This document shows positions 26,271-34,360 of a stretch of 64,000 nucleotides of DNA, piece by piece. The notes beneath the pieces were generated by a model, which saw only the letters and a list, made by a program, of their open reading frames with translations, was not told the DNA's origin and searched no databases. Every line of letters begins with the position of its first letter. The first letter of the stretch is position 1. Source of the DNA: Olivibacter sp036959255 (GTDB taxonomy: Bacteria > Bacteroidota > Bacteroidia > Sphingobacteriales > Sphingobacteriaceae); the NCBI RefSeq assembly GCF_036959255.1, contig NZ_JAWMTI010000008.1, forward strand, positions 1 to 64,000. Reading direction: 5' to 3'. The position numbers were made by a program, and so were the translations under genes.

Positions 26271-27953
26271 TTATTTTATACTTGTTTTGCGAGAGCTAAA
26301 GTAGCTGTTCAATTTGTCCAGATCAAAACAATTGAGGCATTGCGAGGCTGTAAGTCCTCCTTTTCTTGCCACTAAAGTTCCGTAATACATATCCTGAAAT
26401 CCTTCTACGCGATGGGCGTCGGGATTGATGGAAAGATAAACACCCTTCTCAATCGCATAACGGTGCCAGCGCCAATCTAAATCTAATCTTAAGGGGTTTG
26501 CATTGACTTCGATGGCTACCCCATTGGCAGCACAGGCATCGATTACCTTTTTATAATCAATGGGATATCCCTTTCTGCTTAACAGAAGGCGCCCGGTTGG
26601 ATGCCCTAAAATGGTCGTATAAGGATTTTCAATAGCTTTAATTAAACGTAGGGTAGCTTTTTCTTCGTCCATTTTCAGGTTGGCATGCACAGAAGCAACT
26701 ACAAAATCAAATTCTCTTAATAATTCATCCGGGTAGTCCAAAGAGCCGTCTCCCAAAATATCCGACTCAATACCTTTAAAAATCTTAAAAGGATATAATG
26801 TTTGATTTAACGAATCTATTTCCTCCCATTGCAATCTTACCCGGTCCTCTTTTAAGCCGTTTGCATAGACTGCTGTCCGAGAGTGATCACATATCCCTAA
26901 ATACTGTAAATGAAGAACGTCTTTGCAATATAGAGCCATCTCTTTCAGTGAGTGAACACCGTCGCTATAGGTGCTATGATTATGCAAAGTGCCTTTTATA
27001 TCGTCATAAGTTATAAGGTTAGGAAGTGTATGGTCATGGGCTTTTTGGACTTCATCCAAGCCTTCACGCAATTCAGGCTCAATAAAGTCTAAGTTTAATT
27101 GATGGTAAATTTCCTCTTCACTTTCCGCATTAGGAACTCCTTTTTCATAAAGTTGTTCGAGTAACGCGATGTGCTGTTGATTACCTGTGGTGATTAATAG
27201 GTGCTGAGAGAACTCATTTACGTTGCTTAAAATAAAATGTATAGGAAGACCACTTTCATGAACTGTCTGAATTTTATTTTCCTGATAATCAAATTGGATA
27301 AGTCGCTTATCTTTTTCAATATATGCCAATATTTCCTCGGCACTGGCAGTTGTAATCAATTCGACCGATGATAGTAATTCCAATTTGCGCCTGAAATCAC
27401 CTGTATAACTCAAGAGATGTTGGCCGGAAAGCATCTCTTTGAGTGTATCAAAGATTGAGCTGGCTAACTTCTCTGCCTGGGAATACAAAAATAAACCTTG
27501 ACTGGCCATATTAAACTCAATGGCCATCTTGATTTCTTCTTGTGTTTTTAGCCCGAATCCCTTTGCTTCGATCAGTCGATTCTCGTTACACGCATAGTAA
27601 AGCTCTCCTAATGTTTCGATTGCAAGCGTATTCCATATGATCAAGATTTTTTTTGGCCCCAAACCTTTTATTGTTAGCATCTCTAAAATGCCTTCAGGTG
27701 TTTTAGCGAGTAATGCCTCTAGATCCTCTATACAGCCCGTATGGATAAGCTCCCAAACTTTTGACGCTATGCTTTTGCCGATACCTTGCTCTGCGCTTAA
27801 TTCTTGTTCCGTTTTATCAATAATTTTAAAAGGTAGCTTATCTAGCTTAAAAGCTGCATTAGCTATCGCTTTAGTTTTGAAGGAATTCTCGCCATGTAAT
27901 TCCATCAATTGTGAAAGCAATCTAAATTTGCGGGATATAATTTTATTTTCCAT
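26271..27953 (-). CDS. polX: PolX-family protein: HhH domains, degenerate polymerase domain and PHP phosphoesterase
   Basis: 560 residues. Residues 1-140 hold the 8-kDa-like and helix-hairpin-helix repeats (EQGIGKSIASKVWEL, IKGLGPKKI). Residues 150-290 correspond to the polymerase X palm, but the metal-binding pattern after GDFRR reads SVEL instead of DLD, so both catalytic aspartates look lost. Residues 325-560 are a complete PHP domain (HNHSTYSDG, CDHS, VHANL, GHPTGR, NPDAHR), giving metal-dependent 3'-5' exonuclease or phosphoesterase activity. It may process DNA ends in base excision repair but probably cannot synthesise. It is the first gene of a four- or five-gene operon ending with sixA or the epimerase. 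Confidence 0.85.
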   Translation of the reverse strand: MENKIISRKFRLLSQLMELHGENSFKTKAIANAAFKLDKLPFKIIDKTEQELSAEQGIGKSIASKVWELIHTGCIEDLEALLAKTPEGILEMLTIKGLGPKKILIIWNTLAIETLGELYYACNENRLIEAKGFGLKTQEEIKMAIEFNMASQGLFLYSQAEKLASSIFDTLKEMLSGQHLLSYTGDFRRKLELLSSVELITTASAEEILAYIEKDKRLIQFDYQENKIQTVHESGLPIHFILSNVNEFSQHLLITTGNQQHIALLEQLYEKGVPNAESEEEIYHQLNLDFIEPELREGLDEVQKAHDHTLPNLITYDDIKGTLHNHSTYSDGVHSLKEMALYCKDVLHLQYLGICDHSRTAVYANGLKEDRVRLQWEEIDSLNQTLYPFKIFKGIESDILGDGSLDYPDELLREFDFVVASVHANLKMDEEKATLRLIKAIENPYTTILGHPTGRLLLSRKGYPIDYKKVIDACAANGVAIEVNANPLRLDLDWRWHRYAIEKGVYLSINPDAHRVEGFQDMYYGTLVARKGGLTASQCLNCFDLDKLNSYFSSRKTSIK

Positions 27954-28040
27954 TTCGATGTATTGTTAACGGGCTTCGAAGCTTTGCCAATATAACGGGC
28001 AAACTTACGTATATAGACGATATATAACAAAATGTGCATA

Positions 28041-28080
28041 GCCAAAAAAGGGCACTCCGAAAGGAGTGCCCTTTTTTGGC
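28041..28080 (-). terminator. Intrinsic terminator of sppA
   Basis: GCCAAAAAAGGGCACTCC and its exact complement form an 18-bp perfect stem with a GAAA loop. The T-run follows the stem in either direction. It lies 14 bases after the sppA stop codon and upstream of polX, separating the two transcripts. Confidence 0.9.
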
Positions 28081-28093
28081 TGTGCGGTAAGAT

Positions 28094-29860
28094 TTAATGA
28101 ATATTAATCATATACGGTAATCTTGCCTGTATACCGCTTTGTTGCATAACCTGCTTTGCTTGTTCGTAAAGAAGGTAGCTTTCATTCATTTCTTTCTTCA
28201 TTATCCAAGTCTTCAGCTTATCGCTGGAAGAACCGAGAAAAGCTTCTAAAGGATCTTTCATGGCAGGGTATCTCACCAGTTTATAGTCTTTCAATTTGGC
28301 TTTACGGGCCGCAGCTGTAATAGCGTCATCGAGACTTGCTAAACGGTCTACTAAACCAATTTTTACAGCTTGGGCACCGGTCCACACACGGCCTTGGCCA
28401 ATGCTATCCACTTGGTTTTGGCTTATTTTTCTACCGGTTGCTACTTTCTTTGTAAATGTATCATAAGTTTTATTTACCTCTTGTTGAATAAGGTCTCGTT
28501 CGTCCGCCGTAAGGGGTCTATTAACACTCATTAAATCGGCATATTTTCCGGTTTTGACTTCATCAAAGGTAATGCCCAACTTGTTGTTGAAGAAGTTCTG
28601 AAAATTTGGAATTATACCAAAGACACCAATGGAACCGGTAATGGTATTTGGTTGAGCAAAAATAGAATCAGCAGCGCAGGCAATGTAATAACCTCCGGAG
28701 GCCGCCACATCTCCCATTGAAACAATAATAGGTTTTACTTTTTTTGTCAATTCAACTTCCTTCCAAATTACGTCCGAAGCTAAGGAGCTTCCACCTGGTG
28801 AGTTGATACGAAACACAACCGCTTTTACTTTATCATCTTCGCGTGCCGTCCGAATTGCTCTTGAAATTCGTTCTGAACCGATTTGTTCATCAGAACCTTC
28901 GCCTGAAACAATATCGCCTACAGCATAAATTACAGCCAATCGGTTTGATGAACTATTTTCTTCCTTTTTCGGAGAAGTGTAGTCTTCTATATTTATCGAT
29001 TTGATTTTCTTCTTTTTATCAATTCCCAATTTAGCTTTTAATTCATCTATTAGCTCGTTTTTATATTTTAATCCATCGACTAGTTTTGCATTCAGGGCTT
29101 TCTCAGCGTCTCTTCCCGTGTAATCGTCTGCAATCTTTCGCAAGGAATCAACCGGGATACTACGCGATTTGGACACATTACTAAGATAGTTATCATATAA
29201 AGAATTGAGATAGGAAGTGACTTGTTCTTTGTTAGCTGGGCTCATTTTATCCAATACAAAGGGTTCTACTGCACTTTTATAGGTGCCTACTTTTACTATC
29301 TGTGCTTCAATACCTAATTTTTCGAGCGTTCCTTTAAAAAATGGAAGTTGACTCGCTAAGCCTCGAAAATCTACAGAACCCTCAGGGTTCAGATAAAGTT
29401 TGTCAGCAGTAGAAGCAAGATAATATCCCTTCATCGAGTATCCTTCACTGTATGCTAAAATAAATTTTTTTGATTGCTTGAACCGGAGGAGCGCATCCCT
29501 AATTTCCTGAAGAGTAGCAAAACTAGCGCCGATACCATCCATGTCCAGTACAATACCTTTTATCCGATTGTCATTTCTTGCCGCATCAATACGGAGGAGT
29601 ATTTCGTCTAAACCAATATATTTTTCTGAATTTATGGATGGAAAATTAACGTTGTTGAACGGGCTTTTATCCGTACGCTCTTTGATCGCATAATTTAGGC
29701 CTATGCGCATGATGGAATTCTCGCTTATTTCAACGGCTTTATCCGAACTGGCAGAGCTAATGATAGCTGCAATAATAGCAACAGCGATAAAAAAGAAAAT
29801 TATTGCTGATAGGAATACTCCAAGCATGGAGGCAAATACGAATTTAAAAAACTGCTTCAT
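28094..29860 (-). CDS. sppA: Signal peptide peptidase SppA, 67-kDa type
   Basis: 588 residues with one N-terminal membrane helix (about residues 5-35) and two tandem peptidase-S49 domains. The general-base lysine is in GTYKSAVEPF (first domain) and the nucleophile serine in VAASGGYYIACAAD (second domain), the usual split arrangement of full-length SppA. The enzyme cleaves leftover signal peptides in the inner membrane, facing the periplasm. It is a single gene flanked by a strong terminator. Length and motifs are normal. Confidence 0.93.
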   Translation of the reverse strand: MKQFFKFVFASMLGVFLSAIIFFFIAVAIIAAIISSASSDKAVEISENSIMRIGLNYAIKERTDKSPFNNVNFPSINSEKYIGLDEILLRIDAARNDNRIKGIVLDMDGIGASFATLQEIRDALLRFKQSKKFILAYSEGYSMKGYYLASTADKLYLNPEGSVDFRGLASQLPFFKGTLEKLGIEAQIVKVGTYKSAVEPFVLDKMSPANKEQVTSYLNSLYDNYLSNVSKSRSIPVDSLRKIADDYTGRDAEKALNAKLVDGLKYKNELIDELKAKLGIDKKKKIKSINIEDYTSPKKEENSSSNRLAVIYAVGDIVSGEGSDEQIGSERISRAIRTAREDDKVKAVVFRINSPGGSSLASDVIWKEVELTKKVKPIIVSMGDVAASGGYYIACAADSIFAQPNTITGSIGVFGIIPNFQNFFNNKLGITFDEVKTGKYADLMSVNRPLTADERDLIQQEVNKTYDTFTKKVATGRKISQNQVDSIGQGRVWTGAQAVKIGLVDRLASLDDAITAAARKAKLKDYKLVRYPAMKDPLEAFLGSSSDKLKTWIMKKEMNESYLLYEQAKQVMQQSGIQARLPYMINIH

Positions 29861-30038
29861 GTATCTTTTCTAAGTCTGAAATTTAACTGCTTTCACTGCT
29901 ATAAGACAAATAAGACTCTATATTGTTACATGAAAAGCCAAAGTAAGTCTCTACAGACATAGATGCTATCAACTAGATGGATGAAGCACTCTAGAAGCCA
30001 AATATTGGATATCAGTTCCCTTTTGACTAAGTTTGTTT

Positions 30039-30524
30039 ATGCATACAGTTTATCTGATATTAGGCTCAAATTTAGGAAACAGCGAACAACAATTAGCTGA
30101 TGCTATCCGAATGATTGAAAGCAGGGTAGGGGATATCATCGATGAATCTGCAATTTATGAAACAGTTGCTTGGGGCGTAAATAATCAACCGAATTACCTA
30201 AATCAGGCGGTCAAAGTCCATACAGTTTTAACACCGGAAGAAACGTTAAAAGAAGTCCTGGAAATCGAAAAGATACTTGGACGACAGAGAAAGGTGAAAT
30301 GGGAAGCTAGACTAATTGATATTGACATCTTATTTTATGACGCGATTATTTTAGATACACCTAACTTGAAAATTCCACATCCTTTACTTCACTTGCGTCG
30401 ATTTGTATTAGGACCGCTCGTTGAGATTGCGTCGGGGTTAATACACCCTGCGTATGGAATGGGAATTGCTGATCTTTACGAGAAGTTAGATGATAATTTG
30501 TCGGTCAAGCGATTCGAGCGATAG
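30039..30524 (+). CDS. folK: HPPK, 6-hydroxymethyl-7,8-dihydropterin pyrophosphokinase
   Basis: 161 residues from ATG 30039; a TTG two codons upstream is the other open start. It opens VYLILGSNLGNSEQQL, then has YETVAWGVNNQPNYLNQAV and the signature RLIDIDILFYD followed by IPHPLLHLRRFVLGPL. It transfers pyrophosphate from ATP to 6-hydroxymethyl-7,8-dihydropterin in folate synthesis, in the cytoplasm. It runs alone on the plus strand between sppA (divergent) and pssA (convergent); no other folate gene is in the window. Confidence 0.94.
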   Translation: MHTVYLILGSNLGNSEQQLADAIRMIESRVGDIIDESAIYETVAWGVNNQPNYLNQAVKVHTVLTPEETLKEVLEIEKILGRQRKVKWEARLIDIDILFYDAIILDTPNLKIPHPLLHLRRFVLGPLVEIASGLIHPAYGMGIADLYEKLDDNLSVKRFER

Positions 30525-30580
30525 TTTTTTGTCGTTAACCTTTTAATTTACAGTTGTTTTTCGATTTTGATAACAAACTT

Positions 30581-31288
30581 TTATAGCTCCTGGCTAAGTT
30601 TACTATATTGCGTGAGTGATAAAACCAGGTAAAAGATAATGATGAAAGGAATAGCCGTTAATTGAAATAACAGAAGGAGTACAGCGCTTACCGAGAGGAG
30701 GATATAGCGATGAAGATTGGGACGAATCTGTAAACTTTTAAATTTTAATGACATAAGCGGAATTTCTGCCACTAGCAAAAAACTTAAAGCCAGAATTAAA
30801 GCCAATAGAATTACAGGATGCTGTATATAAGCACTAATAACCGGATCTTTGCTCAAAGCAATATGTGGAAGTGATAAGATGAACAAGGCACATGCCGGAG
30901 TGGGTAAGCCAATGAAAATAGACGTCTGTCTACTATCAAGATTGAACTTAGCTAAACGCAGTGCAGAGAAAACAGTCAATAAAAAGGCCGAGTACTTGAT
31001 CCAAGAGCCGCCGTACTCTATTGCAGGATTGGTTTCTAGCATCATAAAAATGATGACCGAAGGTAAAAAACCAAAACTTACCATGTCAGCAAGCGAATCT
31101 AACTCTTTACCTACCGGAGAGTTGACTTTTAATAAACGTGCTGCCATTCCATCAAAAAAATCAAAAATCGCCGCAATGATAATGGCATAACCCGCGTTGA
31201 TCAACTGCCCTTCAAAGGCTAGAACAACTCCCACGCAGCCGCTAAATAAGTTAAGGCTAGTAATTGTATTAGGTATATGTTGTTTCAT
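30581..31288 (-). CDS. pssA: CDP-diacylglycerol-serine O-phosphatidyltransferase
   Basis: 235 residues with about seven or eight membrane segments and the CDP-alcohol phosphatidyltransferase signature DFFDGMAARLLKVNSPVGKELDSLAD at about 43-68, which supplies all metal-binding Asp residues. It condenses CDP-diacylglycerol with serine to phosphatidylserine, the precursor of phosphatidylethanolamine, in the inner membrane. The decarboxylase gene psd is not in view. Downstream it is convergent with folK. It lies after the rho terminator on the same strand. Confidence 0.92.
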   Translation of the reverse strand: MKQHIPNTITSLNLFSGCVGVVLAFEGQLINAGYAIIIAAIFDFFDGMAARLLKVNSPVGKELDSLADMVSFGFLPSVIIFMMLETNPAIEYGGSWIKYSAFLLTVFSALRLAKFNLDSRQTSIFIGLPTPACALFILSLPHIALSKDPVISAYIQHPVILLALILALSFLLVAEIPLMSLKFKSLQIRPNLHRYILLSVSAVLLLLFQLTAIPFIIIFYLVLSLTQYSKLSQEL

Positions 31289-31346
31289 GCACGATTTCTT
31301 TTGATCTTTGATAAATCATACCAGCTTTAGTAACCATTTAAAATCT

Positions 31347-31386
31347 TATAAAAAAGCTTTCCTACTTTTAATAAGTAAGAAAGCTC
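31347..31386 (-). terminator. Intrinsic terminator of rho
   Basis: On the minus strand AGCTTTC-TTACTT, a short loop and AAGTA-GGAAAGCT form a stem with one mismatch, followed by six T. It begins 35 bases after the rho stop codon. Confidence 0.75.
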
Positions 31387-31419
31387 TGTATAGCAGTTAA
31401 ATGGTTTTACTGCTTATCG

Positions 31420-32976
31420 CTAGCCATTCATGCTTATAAGAAACTCTTCGTTTGATCTGGTCCCTCGCATTTGTGCTAACAAAAATTCCATTGCCTCAGT
31501 TGAATTCATATCAGCTAAGTGATTTCTAAGCACCCATATACGTTGCAGTGTCTCTTTATCGTTTAATAAATCGTCTCTACGCGTACTCGATGCCGTAATA
31601 TCGATGGCTGGGAATATGCGTTTATTCGCCAGTTTGCGATCGAGCTGTAACTCCATATTACCTGTACCTTTGAACTCTTCAAAAATCACTTCATCCATTT
31701 TAGAACCAGTATCTGTTAAAGCAGTTGCTAAAATTGTAAGTGAGCCTCCATGTTCAATATTACGGGCAGCACCAAAGAACCTCTTTGGTTTGTGTAGGGC
31801 ATTGGCATCTACACCTCCTGATAATATTTTCCCCGAAGCAGGTGCCACGGTATTATAGGCGCGCGCCAATCTGGTTATTGAATCTAGTAGAATTACTACG
31901 TCATGACCACACTCTACCATACGTTTTGCCTTTTCAAGCACAATATTGGCGATTTTTACATGTCTTTCTGCGGGTTCATCAAAAGTAGAAGATACCACTT
32001 CGGCACGGACGCTTCTTGCCATATCGGTTACCTCTTCCGGACGTTCATCAATTAGCAAAATGATCAAATAGACTTCCGGATGATTTTTCGCAATGGCATT
32101 TGCAACTTCTTTCAATAAAACGGTTTTACCAGTCTTTGGTTGGGCCACAATCAATCCACGTTGTCCTTTTCCGATAGGTGTGAACAAATCCATAATGCGG
32201 GTTGAATTATTTCCGGCGTCTGTATACAACCTTAAACGCTCTGTAGGAAACAATGGTGTTAAGTAATCGAAAGGAACCCGATCTCTCACCTCTGCAGGAA
32301 CCTGGCCGTTAATAGCCTCTACTCGTACCAGTGGGAAGTATTTCTCGCCTTCTTTGGGAGGACGAATACTTCCTCTAACGGTATCACCTGTTTTAAGTCC
32401 GAAAAGTTTTATTTGCGACTGCGAAACATAGATGTCATCAGGTGATGTTAAATAGTTATAATCAGACGAACGCAGGAAGCCGTAGCCATCTGGCATGATT
32501 TCCAACACACCTTCGTTAACAATCACGTTGTCAAAATCAAGGTTAGATGCAGGGGCTTGTCCGGTAGTAGTTTCTGTTTTTGCTTGAGGCTGAGGGGAAG
32601 GGTTGTTTGTTAATGTACCGCCTCTACGATCGGTACGTTGCGAACGGTTTTCAGGTGAAGAAAGCTTCTCTTTTCCCTGTTCCTCTTTTATAGCGTTAGT
32701 CAAAACCGGTTCTTTCTCCACTTTTTTTCTCATTTCGATGGGTTCAGCTTGTTTAACTGAAGTCCTCACCCGTTTACGATGTTTAGCTTCGCCGGATTCT
32801 TCCTCTTTTTCGGGAGCGTCCACTATCTCTTCCTCTGCAGGCTTTTCATTGTCTGTAGCGATAATTTTGTTGATCAACTCTTGTTTTCTCAACTTTTCAG
32901 CATCTGCAATACCGATCAATTTTGCAATTTCACGTAGCTCAGACACGAGCTTAGCGTTCAATTCATTAATATTCAT
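31420..32976 (-). CDS. rho: Transcription termination factor Rho with a long low-complexity insert
   Basis: 518 residues from ATG 32976 (TTG 32979 is one codon upstream). Residues 1-40 are the Rho N-terminal helical domain. About 45-145 form a charged, Lys/Glu/Pro/Gln-rich, probably disordered stretch absent from E. coli Rho. The RNA-binding cold-shock-like domain follows (LEIMPDGYGFLRS), then the RecA-type ATPase with Walker A QPKTGKT, the LLIDERPEEVTD segment, and SGGVDANALHKPKRFFGAARN. The hexamer translocates along RNA and dissociates transcription complexes. Disordered Rho extensions are known in Bacteroidota. It has its own intrinsic terminator. Confidence 0.95.
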   Translation of the reverse strand: MNINELNAKLVSELREIAKLIGIADAEKLRKQELINKIIATDNEKPAEEEIVDAPEKEEESGEAKHRKRVRTSVKQAEPIEMRKKVEKEPVLTNAIKEEQGKEKLSSPENRSQRTDRRGGTLTNNPSPQPQAKTETTTGQAPASNLDFDNVIVNEGVLEIMPDGYGFLRSSDYNYLTSPDDIYVSQSQIKLFGLKTGDTVRGSIRPPKEGEKYFPLVRVEAINGQVPAEVRDRVPFDYLTPLFPTERLRLYTDAGNNSTRIMDLFTPIGKGQRGLIVAQPKTGKTVLLKEVANAIAKNHPEVYLIILLIDERPEEVTDMARSVRAEVVSSTFDEPAERHVKIANIVLEKAKRMVECGHDVVILLDSITRLARAYNTVAPASGKILSGGVDANALHKPKRFFGAARNIEHGGSLTILATALTDTGSKMDEVIFEEFKGTGNMELQLDRKLANKRIFPAIDITASSTRRDDLLNDKETLQRIWVLRNHLADMNSTEAMEFLLAQMRGTRSNEEFLISMNG

Positions 32977-33340
32977 CAAATGTCGTTATGTGTAATAAGG
33001 ATTTTTATGCTTGTGTTTAACAGAAATTTACCCATATAAAAACTCGATTGATAAGTTTAAATTTTACGCTGAAGGACTAATGATTCTCCTTTAACGGATA
33101 GGTAAATTTTGAGATTCCGCTGCAATTGTATGCATAAGAATTGAAAAATCAAAAAAAAAAAGAAAAAAAATAAAAATAAGGGCCAATATCTTATTCAAAT
33201 TGTTCAATCCTCAACTCCTTAATAAGGGAATATTATTGAAAAAGCCATAAGATCCCAATTGTAAAGTCTTTTGTATATGCCGACAAATATAGCTAAATTT
33301 GTCTTGTTTTTTACATGATCCTAATAATTTTTCCCCTTAT
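32977..33340. other. Divergent rho/pyrF intergenic region with an A-rich tract
   Basis: No gene is visible. Bases 33151-33179 are nearly pure A (runs of 11, 8 and 5) on the plus strand, lying upstream of rho. The pyrF promoter elements are at 33269-33301. Near rho only an inexact box (TAAATTTC, minus strand) was noticed. Confidence 0.5.
33269..33301 (+). promoter_or_regulatory. Bacteroidota-type promoter of pyrF
   Basis: TTTTG at 33269-33273 and TAAATTTG at 33294-33301 are 20 bases apart, a full match to the -33/-7 pattern. The -7 box is also one arm of an inverted repeat (GACAAAT ... ATTTGTC, 33282-33303). The ATG follows 39 bases later. Confidence 0.65.
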
Positions 33341-34177
33341 ATGACTCGTAAGCAGTTAGTAGAGCAGATAAAACTGAAACGCTCTTTTTTGTGCGTTGGT
33401 TTAGATACAGATATCGAGAAAATACCAGCTTGCCTATTGGATTTTGAAGATCCTATTGTTGAATTTAATAAACGTATCATCGAAGCAACAGCTGATTTAT
33501 GCGTTGCTTATAAACCAAATATTGCTTTTTATGAAAGTAGAGGCGTCCAAGGTTGGCGCAGTTTACAGCGTACCTGGGAGATGATACCGAAGAGCTGCTT
33601 GAGCATTGCCGATGCTAAACGAGGCGATATCGGAAATACAGCTGATATGTATGCTAAGACATTCTTTTCTAAAGAGGTGTCAGGAATGGCGTTTGATGCA
33701 GTAACGATCGCTCCCTATATGGGTGAAGATTCGATTAGCCCATTTCTTAAATATCCAGATAAATGGTCTATCGTGCTTGCCCTAACTTCAAATAGGGGAA
33801 GTTTGGATTTTCAATTTTTTGCCGATTCAGCTAATAAAAGGTTGTTTGAACATATCATTGAAAAAGTCAATACTTGGGGAAATGATGAGCAGGTAATGTA
33901 TGTAGTGGGAGCTACAAGAGGGGAATATTTCAAAGATATACGGAAAATCGCCCCGAATCATTTTTTATTGGTGCCAGGAGTCGGTGCCCAAGGGGGCAGC
34001 TTAGAAGAGGTTTGCGGATTTGGGATGACCAATGAGTGTGGATTGCTAGTCAATGCAACTAGATCGATCATTTATGCTAGTAGCGGAGATGACTTTGCGG
34101 AGCGGGCAAGAGAAGAGGCGCAGCAACTACAAATGGATATGGAGAGGGAACTGCAAAAGGCGGGTATAATAAACTAG
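33341..34177 (+). CDS. pyrF: Orotidine 5'-phosphate decarboxylase
   Basis: 278 residues from ATG 33341; an upstream open TTG at 33299 lies inside the promoter and is unlikely. Catalytic motif SIADAKRGDIGNTA holds the Asp-x-Lys-x-x-Asp of the active site. FLCVGLDTD opens the barrel, and VPGVGAQGGSLEEV and LVNATRSIIYA bind the phosphate. This is the longer, type-2 enzyme (about 270-280 residues) seen in Bacteroidota and mycobacteria. It makes UMP from OMP, the last step of pyrimidine synthesis. It is a single gene with a good promoter. Confidence 0.94.
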   Translation: MTRKQLVEQIKLKRSFLCVGLDTDIEKIPACLLDFEDPIVEFNKRIIEATADLCVAYKPNIAFYESRGVQGWRSLQRTWEMIPKSCLSIADAKRGDIGNTADMYAKTFFSKEVSGMAFDAVTIAPYMGEDSISPFLKYPDKWSIVLALTSNRGSLDFQFFADSANKRLFEHIIEKVNTWGNDEQVMYVVGATRGEYFKDIRKIAPNHFLLVPGVGAQGGSLEEVCGFGMTNECGLLVNATRSIIYASSGDDFAERAREEAQQLQMDMERELQKAGIIN

Positions 34178-34287
34178 CTAAACAACAAGAGGCAAAGTAA
34201 AAATGACTACGGTCATTAATTTACATTGAGATTATTTATTCACTACAAAAGAGCCGATAAATGCTCGAATAATTGCTCTTCAAATTG

Positions 34288-34295
34288 TAACTTTG
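34288..34295 (+). promoter_or_regulatory. Possible -7 box of the suf operon
   Basis: TAACTTTG matches TAnnTTTG 65 bases before the chosen sufB start. No clear TTG/TTTG element lies at the right distance upstream. Confidence 0.35.
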
Positions 34296-34360
34296 CAAAT
34301 TAATTAAGGACAAATCGCTTCAAATGGATGGGGAAGATAGGAGGCGAAATCGATAATGAA

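Noticed and set aside
34328..34360. Earlier start for sufB at ATG 34328
   Set aside because: Adds eleven residues unlike any SufB; the AGGAGG before 34361 is 16 bases away and may be chance.
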